Below are positions 1 through 9,544 of a DNA stretch of 64,000 bases, piece after piece. The DNA comes from WHSW01 sp963846165 (GTDB lineage: Bacteria; Actinomycetota; Thermoleophilia; Solirubrobacterales; 70-9): contig CAWJUU010000005.1 of assembly GCA_963846165.1 (NCBI GenBank), positions 434,001-498,000 on the forward strand, in the 5' to 3' direction. Both the position numbers and the translations under genes were made by a program. The first letter of the stretch is position 1. Every line of letters begins with the position of its first letter. The notes beneath the pieces are model-generated. The model saw nothing but the letters and a program-made list of their open reading frames with translations. It had not been told where the DNA came from and ran no database searches.

Positions 1-305
1 CAGCGTGAACAGGTCACTGACGACGATGTCGGGATCGAACTCGGTCATCGTCGGCGCCAGCGAGCGCGCCGCCTCGGCGACCGTCGTGCCGTCGCCGTCG
101 GCGCCCGGCGCAACGACGCGCTCGGGGGCACTCGCGAAGCTCGACCCCGAGCTCGTCGACCACGTCGCGCCATCGCTCCGACGTCGCCACCAGCACCTCG
201 TGATCGCGCTCACGAAGCCGTCGAGCCAGTGCCAGCACCGGGGTCGACGTGGCCGATCAGCCCGGCGGACCCCAACAGCGCCCGCACCGGCCTCCCTCCC
301 TTCAT
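1..305 (-). CDS. GT1-family glycosyltransferase, N-terminal part, frame broken, runs off the window
   Basis: This is roughly the first 100 residues of a UGT/MGT-like glycosyltransferase (GT1, GT-B fold), which would transfer a sugar from a nucleotide donor. The rest lies beyond the left edge. ATG at 305 overlaps the TGA of the upstream gene as ATGA. The protein opens MKGGRPVRALLGSAGLIGH, shifts frame near 245 into LALARRLRERDHEVLVAT, and shifts again in a five-C run near 127 into LAPTMTEFDPDIVVSDLF. Bases 1-90 are almost identical to about 1198-1290 in the next gene, so the two are recent duplicates. The breaks are probably read errors, but real decay cannot be excluded. Confidence 0.7.
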
Positions 306-1535
306 GCCCGCTCGCGCACGTAGCGATCGAGGAGCGTCGCGGCCCGCTCGCCGGAGGGATTCTGCCGGCCCCAGGCGGCGATCGCCTCGGCTCGGGCCCG
401 AAATCGAGCATCGCCCAGCAGCCGCCGAACGCTCCAGCGCATCGGGCTCGGCGCGAGCAGGCGCCGCGGCAGCATCAGTCCCGCTCCGGCCCAGTCCACG
501 CGGATGCCGTTCGCGGCCATGTCGCCGCCCCAGGGACAGACCAGGACCGGCGTCCCTTCGGCGAGCGCCCGCACGATGGTCCCGTGGCCCCCGCTGGAGA
601 CCACCGCCGACGCAAGCGGCATGACCTGGGCGTATGAGACCCAGTCGACGACGGCGGCGTTCTCGGGCACCGGCTCTGTCCAGCTCCGCCCCTCGCGGTT
701 GATCGTCACCAGCAACCTCACGGGCTCGTCGCAGAGCGCCTCGAGCGCGGTCCGGACCAGGGTCATCTCCGGGTCCTGGGCGGTGCTGGCGGCGACCAGC
801 GACCAGCGGCAGATCGCCCTCGGGCAACTCGACCTCAGGGTGGCGGAGCTCGAACAGCATCGGCCCGGTGACGTGCACGTGGGCCGGCCAGCGGCGCGGG
901 TACTCGAGCTGGGGGAAGGTCGCCACCAGGGCAAGGCCATCGCTGATCGCCCCGAAGAAGCGCTCGATCGGCGCCAGCCCGAGCTCGGCGCGCGCCTGGT
1001 TGAGGTCGCGGCGCCCCCCTTCGAGCCACCGGTCCGTCACCCGGCGTGTCGACCGCCACATTGCGGCCCCGAGCGGGCTGCGCGGAGGGCGGAGGCCCCA
1101 GGTGAAGAACGGCAGGCCAGGCGGCACGACCGGATACGGGTGGGGTATGAGGGTCGCTCGCGGGACCCCGGCGGACTCGGCGGCGAGCGCGGGGGTGAGC
1201 GTGAACAGGTCGCTGACGACGATGTCGGGATCGAACTCGGTCATCGTCGGCACGAGCGAGCGCGCCGCCTCGGCAAGCGTCGGGCCGCCGGGGGCGTCGC
1301 GGAGTCCCCCGAAGACCATCTGCTCGTCGGCGGGAGCGAATCCGGCTCCGATCTCCTCGACCGCGCCGCGCCAGCGCTCGAACGTCTCGACCAGCACCTC
1401 GTGCCCCTGGCGCCGGAGATCGCGGGCGAGGGCGAGCACCGGAAACGCGTGGCCGGCCCAGCCCACCGCGCCTAGCATGACCCTCGGCGGCCTCGAGCGG
1501 TCGTGGGGGTCCGGGCGCGGGACCGCGCCGCTCAT
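302..1535 (-). CDS. GT1-family (UGT/MGT-like) glycosyltransferase, one frame break
   Basis: A GT-B-fold glycosyltransferase of about 410 residues, like macrolide or glycolipid glucosyltransferases. The N-terminal acceptor half has VMLGAVGWAGHAFPVLALA and FDPDIVVSDLF. The C-terminal donor half has VVSSGGHGTIVRALAEGTP, the GT1 donor-binding signature with its HG. One missing base near 805 separates the halves: the first frame ends ...PEGDLPLV and the second resumes VAASTAQDPEMTL. ATG 1535 overlaps the stop of the array gene upstream (ATGA), and TGA at 302 overlaps the next GT1 start, so all are probably one transcript. The acceptor is unknown; context suggests a surface glycan or lipid. Confidence 0.8.
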
Positions 1536-2509
1536 CGATCGCTCGCTTGCCGGTTCGGCCACGCGGTGCCCGCGGTGGGCGCGCGCTTCAACCTGCGGCG
1601 GATCCCCGGCAGAGCGAGCGTGAGGTCGAGCCGAACTCGCTCCGCCTCCGCCGCGACCCCGGTTCGCAGCCGGCGCGGCAGCCGCTCGCCCGGAAACCGC
1701 ACCGGGACGTCCGGCCCGAGCAGCAGTCGGGTCAGCAATCGCGTGTAGGCGTTGCGCCGCACCGGCACCAGCCACGGCTTCAGCGACCAATGGTGCAGCA
1801 GGAAGGGCTCGGTCCGATCGCGGTAGGCGCAACGGAGGCCGGCCTCGTCGCGCACCCGAAGGCCCTTGAACGGGGGGCTGGGCGCGAGCCTGTGCTCGAG
1901 CGCCACGACCTCCTCCCCGCTCAGCCGCGAGCCGACGACGGCGTTGAGCACGTCCTGGTCGAGGTAGTAGAGCGGGTCGCTCTCCGATCCGCCTCCGACC
2001 CAGGTGCGGTCCGGGTCGACTCGCAGCTGGCGCTCGTGGGCGAGCGGCAGGACCCGATCGGCGGGCCCGCCGCCGACGAAGACCGCACTCGAGGACACGT
2101 ATGGCGCCGGGGCGAGGTCGGGTAGCTCGAGCAGCTCCGCCCACTCGGCGAAGAATCTCGGCCGGTCGTTGCGGAACGCCACCAGCCTGTCGGCGGCGGC
2201 GCGCTCGATCAGCTCGCCCAGCGGCCGGGTGACGATCACGTCCGCGTCGAGGAGCACCATCGTCGGCGCCGGGCGCTCCAGCGGCAGGACCAGTTTCAGC
2301 AGGCTGGGCGGAAGGTCTTCGGGCGCCGCGATCACGGTCGCGTGGGGGTCGAGGAGCTCCCGCTGCCAGGACCGCATGCCGCAGTCGAGGACCAAGACCG
2401 GCTCGCGGTGGCCCTGGAGCCGAAGCGAGTTGAGAAGCGCGACGGCGCCAGGAAAGAAATCGCTGCCAGTGACGACGTAGAAGGCCGCCGTCCGCGTCCG
2501 CGCCGTCAC
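1532..2509 (-). CDS. Array glycosyltransferase copy A (last copy, intact)
   Basis: The only copy with an unbroken frame (325 residues), so it is the best reference for the family. GTG at 2509 overlaps the upstream TGA (GTGA), and its own TGA overlaps the GT1 start at 1535. It shows FFPGAVALLNSLRLQGHREP, the metal-binding DxD in MVLLDADVIVTRPLGELIE, YYLDQDVLNAVVG and LLHHWSLKPWLVPV. Its 5' sequence is less like the shared cassette than that of copies B-J, and the C-terminus is basic (GIRRRLKRAP). It is soluble, without signal peptide or membrane segment, so it probably acts at the cytoplasmic face. Acceptor and sugar unknown. Confidence 0.82.
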   Translation of the reverse strand: MTARTRTAAFYVVTGSDFFPGAVALLNSLRLQGHREPVLVLDCGMRSWQRELLDPHATVIAAPEDLPPSLLKLVLPLERPAPTMVLLDADVIVTRPLGELIERAAADRLVAFRNDRPRFFAEWAELLELPDLAPAPYVSSSAVFVGGGPADRVLPLAHERQLRVDPDRTWVGGGSESDPLYYLDQDVLNAVVGSRLSGEEVVALEHRLAPSPPFKGLRVRDEAGLRCAYRDRTEPFLLHHWSLKPWLVPVRRNAYTRLLTRLLLGPDVPVRFPGERLPRRLRTGVAAEAERVRLDLTLALPGIRRRLKRAPTAGTAWPNRQASDR

Positions 2510-3448
2510 CCGCCACCCGCGCCGATCAGCCGGCCCAGCGGCGCCCGCACGTAACGGCCGAAGACGTCGAGGGCATCGACGCGGGCCCGCTCGGCGCGCG
2601 CGAGCGGCCCGGCGCGCATCCGCAGCGGCACCGCCGCCTCCCCCACCTCGATCGCGATCTCGCGGCCGAGCAGCAGGCGCGCGAGCAGGCGTGAGTAGAG
2701 GCCGTGGTAGATCGGGTCGATCCACGGCTTGCGGTGGAAATGGTGGAGCACGTACGGGCTACAGCCGTCCGCATACCGGCACCTCAGGCGGCCCTGTCGA
2801 CCAGCCGCAGGTCGCGAAAGGGAGGGTTGGGCGCCAGTCGGTGGTCGAGAGCGACGAATCGCTCCGGCGCGACGCGGGCGCAGATGACGGCGTTGAGCAC
2901 GTCCTGCTCGGGGTAGCGGAACGGGTAGTCAGGGTCGTTGGAGCCGTAGAACGTGCGCTCGAACTCGACCGCGCCCTGGCGATCGTCCAGCAGGCGCAGC
3001 GCCTCGGCGCCCGCCGCCGCGCCGAGCAGCACCAGCCCCGAGGACACGTACGCCTGCCGGCGGACGGGACCAAGGTCGAGCAGCTCGCCCCACTCGGGTA
3101 CGAAGCGATCTCGATCATTGCGAAACGCCACCACCCCTCCGCTCCGCGCCCGCTCGATCAGCTCGCCCAGCGGCCGGGTGACGATCATGTCGACGTCGAT
3201 CAGCACCATCACCTCGGCCGGATGGGCGAGCGGGGCGACGGTCTTCAGCAGGTAGGGCGGCGCCTCGGGGGGGCCTTGACGATCGTCGCCTCGGCGGCGA
3301 GCAGCTCGCGCTGGTCGTCGCTGAGCCCGGCGTCGAGCAGGTAGATCGGCTCCCGGTGGCCGTTGAGGCGCAGCGAGTTGATCATCGCCACCGCGCCGAG
3401 GAAGTAGCGCGCGTCGCTGACGCAGTAGAAGGCGGTCGGATCGCTCAT
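2506..3448 (-). CDS. Array glycosyltransferase copy B, two frame breaks
   Basis: ATG 3448 opens MSDPTAFYCVSDARYFLG; ATGA overlaps the end of the remnant upstream. The frame breaks near 3270 (after TIVKAP, in a run of G on the plus strand) and near 2780 (after RLVDRAA). The pieces read in order give LIDVDMIVTRPLGEL, WGELLDLGPVRRQAYVSSG, YPEQDVLNAVICARV, RLAPNPPFRDLRLV and MLHHFHRKPWIDPIYHG. The tail ends LIGAGGG, with TGA at 2506 overlapping the next GTG. The centre has DVD rather than the DAD of copies A, C, I, J and K, which still fits a DxD motif. Confidence 0.72.
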
Positions 3449-3623
3449 CGGGGCTCGAGCGCGGGCAGCGCCGTGACCACGAGGTCAGGGCGACGTACGG
3501 CGACACGCCCTCAGGGTAGTCACAGGCCGATCCCCCAACCGTGAGGCTCAGGTCCTCGAACGGAAGGCCGGGTGCGAGGCGCGCGTCGGCGACGCAGTAG
3601 AAGGCGGCGGAGGCCCGGCTCAT
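3445..3623 (-). pseudogene. Internally deleted remnant of an array glycosyltransferase
   Basis: ATG 3623 starts MSRASAAFYCVADAR exactly like copy E, but the next residues are LAPGLPFEDLSLTVGG and then ACDYPEGVSPYVAL. These match the C-terminal RLAPxxPF...CAYxDGTEPYLL region of other copies. About 200 residues between the N-terminal VADAR and the C-terminal (D)xRLAP, including the DxD motif, are therefore missing. The joint falls at a short sequence similarity (..DAR / ..D.RLAP), which points to a deletion by recombination. It ends near LPALEPR with the TGA that overlaps copy B's ATG, after one further frame shift. It cannot be an active transferase. Confidence 0.75.
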
Positions 3624-3882
3624 CGATGGAGGCCCACCCTGCGCCGGCGCCGTGCGTCGAGTCGCTCCACGAGCGGTCGTGGCAGAACGTCCCGGACGAT
3701 CCAGCCGGCCCGCTCGCGCGCGTCAACCGGCAGCCGCGCGAGGCGACCGCGGGCATCGTCGCGAAGCCAGACCGGGACCACGTTGGCCGCGACGCGGAGC
3801 GGCAGGTCCTCAGCGAGCAGGTAGCGGCTGAGAAGCCGGCTGTAGAGCGTGGTCGGCTGGCGCTCGATCCAGGGCTTCGCGG
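3590..3882 (-). repeat. 3' block of copy C repeated at the end of copy F
   Basis: The stretch 3590-3882 reappears at about 6524-6814 with only scattered substitutions and single-base indels. It covers the C-terminal ~85 codons (PLRVAANVVPVWLRDDARG, then the basic tail) and the first codons of the following gene (MSRASAAFYCVADA). The copies upstream of the block are not similar enough at DNA level to be a simple whole-gene duplication, so the block was probably copied or recombined on its own. Confidence 0.75.
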
Positions 3883-4605
3883 CGAGGTGGTGGAGCACGA
3901 ACGGCACCGTGCCGTCTGCGTAGGCGCAGGAGTCGCGAGCGGCGCTGACGCGGAGGCCCCCGTACGGCTGACTCGGCGCGAGCCGGTACTCGAGCCGGAC
4001 TCCGATGTCCGCGGACACGCGCGAGCTCCCGAGAATCGCGTTGAGGACATCCTGCTCGAGGGCGACGAATTGGTAGTCAGCCGGATAGGGCGGCAGGTCG
4101 CGCGATCGGAAATCGAGCTCGACGAACGCGGCGAGCTCGTCCAACAGCTCGAGCACGAAGCGTCCCTGCTCCCCGCCGTAGAGCGCCAGACCCGCGCAGA
4201 CATACGGGCGGCGGACGATCGGACCCAGTTCGAGGAGCTCACCCCATTCGGCAACGAAGCGTTCGTAGGCGGTTTGAAACGCGACCACGCGCCCGGCTGC
4301 GGCCCGCTCGATCAGCGGTGCGAGACTACGCGTGACGACCATGTCGGCATCGATCAGCACCATCACCTCGGCCGGGTGAGCCACCGGGGCGATCGTGCTC
4401 AGCAGCACGGGAACGCCGAGTACGGCGAGGCGACCAGGCGGACCTGTTGCGCCAGCAGCTCGCGCTGGTCGTCGCTGAGCCCGGCGTCGAGCAGGTAGAT
4501 CGGCTCCCGGTGGCCGTTGAGGCGCAGCGAGTTGATCATCGCCACCGCGCCGAGGAAGTAGCGCGCGTCGGCGACGCAGTAGAAGGCTGCCGGCGGTCCG
4601 GTCAC
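3620..4605 (-). CDS. Array glycosyltransferase copy C, one frame break
   Basis: GTG 4605 (GTGA overlap with copy D) opens VTGPPAAFYCVADARYFLG. The frame breaks near 4410, where QQVRLVASPYS passes into VLLSTIAPVAHPAEVMV. The rest is open to TGA 3620: LIDADMVVTRSLAPLIERA, WGELLELGPIVRRPYVCAG, VALEQDVLNAILG, RLAPSQPYGGLRV, VLHHLAAKPWIERQPTTLY. It ends with a long basic tail, DARRRRRVGLHR. The 3' ~290 bp are about 95% identical to the end of copy F (6524-6814), although the upstream halves of C and F differ. Confidence 0.77.
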
Positions 4606-5580
4606 GGGTCGTTGCCGGCGTCGTGGCCGCGCAGGGCGCGCAGCCGCCTGGGCAGCCGGTCGCCCAGGTACCAGCGCCCGAGGTCGATCGCGTTGACCAA
4701 GGTCCGCTCGGCGCGGGCGCGCGGACCCGATCCGCATTCGCGGCGGCACCTGTTCTCGTGGGACGGTGATCGCGAGCTCGTCGCCCACCAGCAGGCGAGC
4801 CAGAAACCGCGAGTAGACGCCGTGATAGACCCCTTCGAGCCAGGGCTTTCGAAGGTAGTGGTGAAGCAGGTAGGGCTCGGTCCCGTCTCGATAGGCGCAT
4901 CGAAGGCCGCTCGCGTCGAACAGGCGAAGTCCGTCAAACGGCTGCGTCGGCGCGAGCCGGGTGTCGAGGGCGATCAGATCCCCGGGCTCGATCGCGGTCC
5001 GCAGGATCGCGTTGAGCACGTCCTGGTCGAGGTAGCGAAACGGATGCTCGGGCAGATCCTGGCGCGAGAAGTCGACCGTGAGGTCGAGCTCCACAGATCG
5101 CTGGAGCCGGTCGACAAGAGCGAGCAGCTCGGCGCCCACGGTCGACCCCGCGGCCACGAACCCCGAGGAGACGTAGGGCCCGCGCCGGGCCTCGCCGAGC
5201 CCGGTCAGCTCGCCCCACTGCTCGACGAAGCGGTCCATGTTGTTCTCGAAGGCGACGATCCGCCCTTCGGCGGCCCGCTCGATCAGCTCGCCGAGCGAGC
5301 GGCAGACGATCATGTCGACGTCGATCAGCACCATCACCTCGGCCGGGTGAGCGAGCGGGGCGACGGTCTTGAGCAGGTAGGGCGGCGCCTCGGAGGGGGC
5401 CTCGACGATCGTCACCTCGGCGGCGAGCAGCTGGCGCTGGTCGTCGCTGAGCCCGGCGTCGAGCACGTAGATCGGCTCTCGGTGGCCGTTGAGGCGCAGC
5501 GAGTTGATCATCGCCACCGCGCCGAGGAAGTAGATCCGACTGGATACGCAGTAGAAGGCGGCGGGGGGCTGGTCGTTCAT
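4602..5580 (-). CDS. Array glycosyltransferase copy D, one frame break near the end
   Basis: The best preserved of the cassette-type copies. ATG 5580 opens MNDQPPAAFYCVSSRIYFLG and reads for ~285 codons through LIDVDMIVCRSLGELIERA, YVSSGFVAAGSTVGAELL, FRYLDQDVLNAILR, RLAPTQPFDGLRLF and LLHHYLRKPWLEGVYHG. A single shift near 4722 then leads to DLGRWYLGDRLPRRLRAL and TGA 4602, overlapping copy C's GTG. ATG 5580 lies 6 bases after the TAG of copy E (5586), the only junction in the array without overlap. Spacing and motifs support an active enzyme if the single break is a sequencing error. Confidence 0.8.
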
Positions 5581-5585
5581 CCGAG

Positions 5586-6557
5586 CTATCCCTCGGTCTG
5601 GTTCGGGCCGGGTCTGACCCTGGCCAGCAGGGCGCGGTAAAGACCCCGACCCGCCAGTGAATCTGCTCGCGGGCGTCGATCAGGCGTTGGTCGAGTCGCG
5701 CGAGCCCGGGTGCGCCGAAGCCACAGGGGGATCGCATCGGACGCAACCTCGATCGCCAGCCCAGGGGCCAGAGCCCGGCTCAGCAGCTGCGTGTAGACGT
5801 TCCCCTGCCCGGACTGCAGCCACGGCTTCGTCGGCAGCACGTGGTGAACGAGAATCGGCTCAGAACCGTCCGGGTAGACGGGGCGGAGCCAACGCTCGGA
5901 GCCAAGCTGAAGCGTGCTGAACGGCTGCGTCGGCGCGAGCCGGGTGTCGAGGGCGACAGAGCCCCGGGCTCGATCGCGGTCCGCAGGATCGCGTTGAGCA
6001 CGTCCTGGTCGGCGTACAGAAACGGGTAGCTGGGGTCGTTTCGGCGCCAGAGGGTGCGCTCGAAGTCGACCGCGCCTCGAAGCGCGTCCATGAGCTCGAT
6101 CACCTCGCCGTCCGCGTGCGCCGCCGGCGATCACGAGCCCCGACGACACGTAGGGCCCGCGGCGGGCCTCGCCGAGCCCGAGCAGCTCCCCCCACTGCTC
6201 GACGAAGCGGTCGCATGTTGTTCTCGAACGGCGACGATCCGCCCTCGCGCGGCCCGCTCGATCAGCTCGCCGAGCGAGCGGCAGACGATCATGTCGACGT
6301 CGATCAGCACCATCACCTCGGCCGGGTGAGCGAGCGGGGCGACGGTCTTGAGCAGGTAGGGCGGCGCCTCGGCGGGGGCGTTGACGATCGTCACCTCGGC
6401 GGCGAGCAGCTCGCGCTGGTCGTCGCTGAGCCCGGCAGTCGAGCAGGTAGATCGGCTCTCGGTGGCCGTTGAGGCGCAGCGAGTTGATCATCGCCACCGC
6501 GCCGAGGAAGTAGCGCTCGTCGGCGACGCAGTAGAAGGCGGCGGAGGCCCGGCTCAT
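5586..6557 (-). CDS. Array glycosyltransferase copy E, several frame breaks
   Basis: ATG 6557 (ATGA with copy F) opens MSRASAAFYCVADERYFLG. Breaks lie near 6436 (an extra base where CGL and AGL variants of the cassette seem mixed), near 6225, ~6110 and ~5965. In order the pieces give LLKTVAPLAHPAEVMV, LIDVDMIVCRSLGELIERA, WGELLGLGEARRGPYVSSG, LYADQDVLNAILRTAIEPG, RLAPTQPFSTLQL and LVHHVLPTKPWLQSGQG. TAG 5586 ends the gene. The middle block (ADQDVLNAILRTAIEPG) is shared almost exactly with copy D. Confidence 0.7.
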   Translation of the reverse strand: MSRASAAFYCVADERYFLGAVAMINSLRLNGHREPIYLLDCRAQRRPARAARRRGDDRQRPRRGAALPAQDRRPARSPGRGDGADRRRHDRLPLARRADRAGRARADRRRSRTTCDRFVEQWGELLGLGEARRGPYVSSGLVIAGGARGRRGDRAHGRASRRGRLRAHPLAPKRPQLPVSVRRPGRAQRDPADRDRARGSVALDTRLAPTQPFSTLQLGSERWLRPVYPDGSEPILVHHVLPTKPWLQSGQGNVYTQLLSRALAPGLAIEVASDAIPLWLRRTRARATRPTPDRRPRADSLAGRGLYRALLARVRPGPNQTEG

Positions 6558-7570
6558 CGACGGAGGCCCACCCTGCGCCGGCGCCGTGCGTCGAGTCGCT
6601 CCACGAGCGGTCGTGGCAGAACGTCCCGGACGAACCAGCCGGCCGCTCGCGCGCGTCGACCGGCAGCCGCGCGAGGCGACCGCGGGCATCGTCGCGAAGC
6701 CAGACCGGGACCACGTCGGCCGCAACGCGGAGCGGCAGATCCTCGGCGAGCAGCAGCGGCTGAGAAGCCGGGTGTAGAGCCGTGGTCGGCTGGCGCTCGA
6801 GCCAGGGCTTCGCGGCTCGCGGGCGAGCACGGGTAGGGCGGTCAGCCGAGGTGATGGATCGCGAACGGCACGACGCCGTCCGGGTAGACGCAACCCCGAT
6901 GGTCACCACTCAGTCGGAGGTCGTCCAGGGAGGGCGCGGGGCCAGCCGTGGGTCGAGCACGGCGAGACGGTTGAGCGCATCGTCCGCGCGCGAGGAGCGC
7001 GTTGAGGAGGTCCTGGTCGAGCGGCGAAGAAGCGCGATAGTCGTCGGATCGGCCGCCGAGCGATGGCGCGCCGATCAGTCGTCTCCAGTCGATCGCGAAG
7101 CTCGTCCATCCGACCAAGGAGCGGCAGGCCCGATGCCGAGTCAAGCGCCAGGAGCGCCGGAGGAGACGTACTGGTGCCGGCGCAGCTCGCCGAGCCCGAG
7201 CAGCGTCGCCCACTCGGCGACGAAGCGGTCGTAGCCGGTGCCGAAGGCGACGACCCGCCCTTCGGCGGCCCGCTCGATCAGCTCGCCGAGCGAGCGGGAG
7301 ACGATCATGTCGACGTCGATCAGCACCATCACCTCGGCCGGGTGAGCGAGCGGGGCGACGTCTTCGAGCAGGTAGGGCGGCGCCTCGGGGGGGGCCTGGA
7401 CGATCGTCACCTCGGCGGCGAGCAGCTCGGCGCTGGTCGTCGCTGAGCCCGGCGTCGAGCAGGTAGATCGGCTCGTCGGTGGCCGTTGAGGCGCAGCGAG
7501 TTGATCATCGCCACGGCGCCGAGGAAGTAGCGCTCGTCGGCGACGCAGTAGAAGGCGGCTGCTCGGTCAC
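6554..7570 (-). CDS. Array glycosyltransferase copy F, broken, with a copy-C-like 3' end
   Basis: GTG 7570 overlaps copy G's TGA. One shift is needed right after the start to reach AAAFYCVADERYFLG, with more near 7473, 7430, ~7150, ~6985 and 6835. Recognisable parts are LIDVDMIVSRSLGELIERA, WATLLGLGELRRHQYVSSG, PLDQDLLNALLA and VVPFAIHHLG. Then about 30 extra bases precede AKPWLERQPTT, after which the sequence matches the end of copy C. The extra bases at HHL/AKPW mark the likely edge of the transferred block. TGA 6554 overlaps copy E's ATG. Confidence 0.65.
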
Positions 7571-8541
7571 CCTGAGTTCCGCGCGCGCCGACAGCCTCGA
7601 CCCGGGTTCCGAGCCAGGCGGGGAGCCGATCGCCGAGCGTACCAGCGGCCGAGGTCGGCGACATCGACGAGCGCCCGTCGACCCGTGCTCGTGCTCCGTG
7701 GCGCAGCCTTGCGCGGGACCCAGGCGTCCGGAACCCTCATCGCGACATCGTCTTCGACGCAGAAGCCGCGCCAAGAACTGGAGTAGGTGCCGTGATACAT
7801 CGGCTCGAGCCAAGGCTTGCGGACGAACTGATGCAACACGTATGGCTCGTGCCGTCCGCGTAGGCACACCGCAATGACGCCGTCGTCGAGCGTTCGAAGC
7901 GCTCGGAACGGCGGGGTCGGCCGCAGCCGAGCCTCCAGGGCGAGGAGCTGTTGCGGGTCTCCGCCGCTGCAGAGAATCGCGTTGAGGACGTCCTGGTCGG
8001 CGTACAGAAACGGATAGCTCGCGGTCGTTTCGGCGCCAGAACGTGCGCTCGAAGTCGACCGCGCCTCGAAGCTCGTCGCATGAGCGCGAGCACCTCGCCG
8101 TCCCGTGTCCCGCCGGCGATCACGAGCCCGGACGACACGTAGGGCCCGCGCCGGGCCTCGCCGAGCCCGAGCAGCTCACCCCACTCGCGAAGAAGCGCGT
8201 CGCTGACGATCACGAACGCCACCACCCCACCGCCGCGAGCGCGTCTCGATCAGCTCGCCGAGCGAGCGGGAGACGATCATGTCGGCGTCGATCAGCACCA
8301 TCACCTCGGCCGGGTGAGCGAGCGGGGCGACGGTCTTGAGCAGGTAGGGCGGCGCGCTCGGCGGGGGCCGTGACGAGCGTCACCTCGGCGGCGAGCAGCT
8401 CGCGCTGGTCGTCGGCTGAGCCCGCAGTCGAGCAGGTAGATCGGCTCGCCGTGGCCGATGAGGCGCAGCGAGTTGATCATCGCCACCGCGCCGAGGAAGT
8501 AGCGCGCGTCGGCGACGCAGTAGAAGGCGGCGGCAGCTCAT
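7567..8541 (-). CDS. Array glycosyltransferase copy G, several frame breaks
   Basis: ATG 8541 overlaps the stop of copy H. Insertions relative to other copies sit near 8413, 8357, 8241 and 8080. Assembled pieces read MAMINSLRLIGHGEPIYLL, LIDADMIVSRSLGELIE, VVAFVIVSDALLREWGELL, YVSSGLVIAGGTRDGEVL, TSLRCAYADG-like text and VLHQFVRKPWLEPMYHGTY, ending NPGRGCRRARNSG at TGA 7567. The cassette differs slightly (LIGHGEP for LNGHREP), and the QDVLN block is legible only after another shift. It is a gene of the array, but its present reading frame is not usable. Confidence 0.62.
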
Positions 8542-9544
8542 CGGAGCCCCATCGATCGCCGTCCTCGGCGGGCGCGGCGGCGCTCGGCGATCGGCGTCGA
8601 GGAGCCGGTAGCGAACCTGCTCGCGCGCGTTCCACGCTCGCTCGACGTAGGCGGCAGGCCCGCTTCGCAACCTCCGCGGGATCGCCTTTCGGGCACGCGG
8701 ATCGCCAGTCGCGTGCCGATCAGCAGCCGTCGCAGCAGCCGCGAGTAGACGCCATGGTGCGTGCGCTCCAGCCACGGCTTGGACGAGGTAGTGGTGCAGC
8801 AGGTAGGGCTCGGTGCCGTCGGCGTAAGCGCAGCGGAGCGTCTGCTCGTCGATCACCCGCACTCCGGTGAACGGGGCGCGGGTCGCCGAGTCTCGTCTCG
8901 AGCGCCTCCACCTGGTCGGGCCCAGCCGCGCTGGCAATGACGGCGTTGAGCACGTCCTGGTCGGCAAGGAAGAACGGATAGTCGGAGCTGCCGTTCCGGC
9001 GCACCGTCCAGGGCGCAGTCGGAAGTCGACGACGAATTGCGTGCGCTGGAAGTCGACGATGTCCATCTCGCTCCATCACCTCGATCACCTCGTGTCCGGG
9101 CGCGCCGCCGAGGACGACGAGGCCCGAGGACAGGTAGGGATGCCGTCGGCGCACGGCCCGAGTCCGAGCAGCTCACCCCACTCGGGAACGAAGCGGTCGA
9201 CATCGTTCTCGAAACGCAACCACGCCACCGGCTGTCGCCCGCTCGAACAGCCTCGACGAGCGGCGCGTGACGATCATGTCGGCGTCGATCAGCACCATCA
9301 CCTCGGCCGGGTGAGCGAGCGGGGCGACGGTCTTGAGCATGAATGGCTCGATCCGTCGGGGGCGTCGACGACGGTCACCTCGGCGGCGAGCAGCTCGCGC
9401 TGGTCGTCGCTGAGCCCGCAGTCGAGCAGGTAGATCGGCTCCCGGTGGCCGTTGAGGCGCAGCGAGTTGATCATCGCCGACCGCGCCGAGGAAGTAGATC
9501 TCGCTCGGAGACGCAGTAGAAGGCGCGCGGCTCTGCTTGCCCAT
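8538..9544 (-). CDS. Array glycosyltransferase copy H, many frame breaks
   Basis: ATG 9544 opens MGKQSRA, then needs shifts to reach FYCVSE and IYFLGAV. Pieces further on are LLKTVAPLAHPAEVMV (preceded by MLK rather than YLLK), LIDADMIVTRRSSRLFERA, HPYLSSGLVVLGGAPGHEV, FFLADQDVLNAVIASAAGP, FTGVRVIDEQTLRCAYADG and YLLHHYLVQAV. The end is RRLRSGPAAYVERAWNARE. TGA 8538 overlaps copy G's start. At least five single-base shifts are needed, the heaviest damage together with copy I. Confidence 0.6.

Noticed and set aside
210..2516. A single 768-codon minus-strand frame
   Set aside because: It joins out-of-frame array sequence to the GT1 gene. Its first 327 codons are Arg/Pro-rich shadow translation of copy A; only the part from 1535 onward is real protein.
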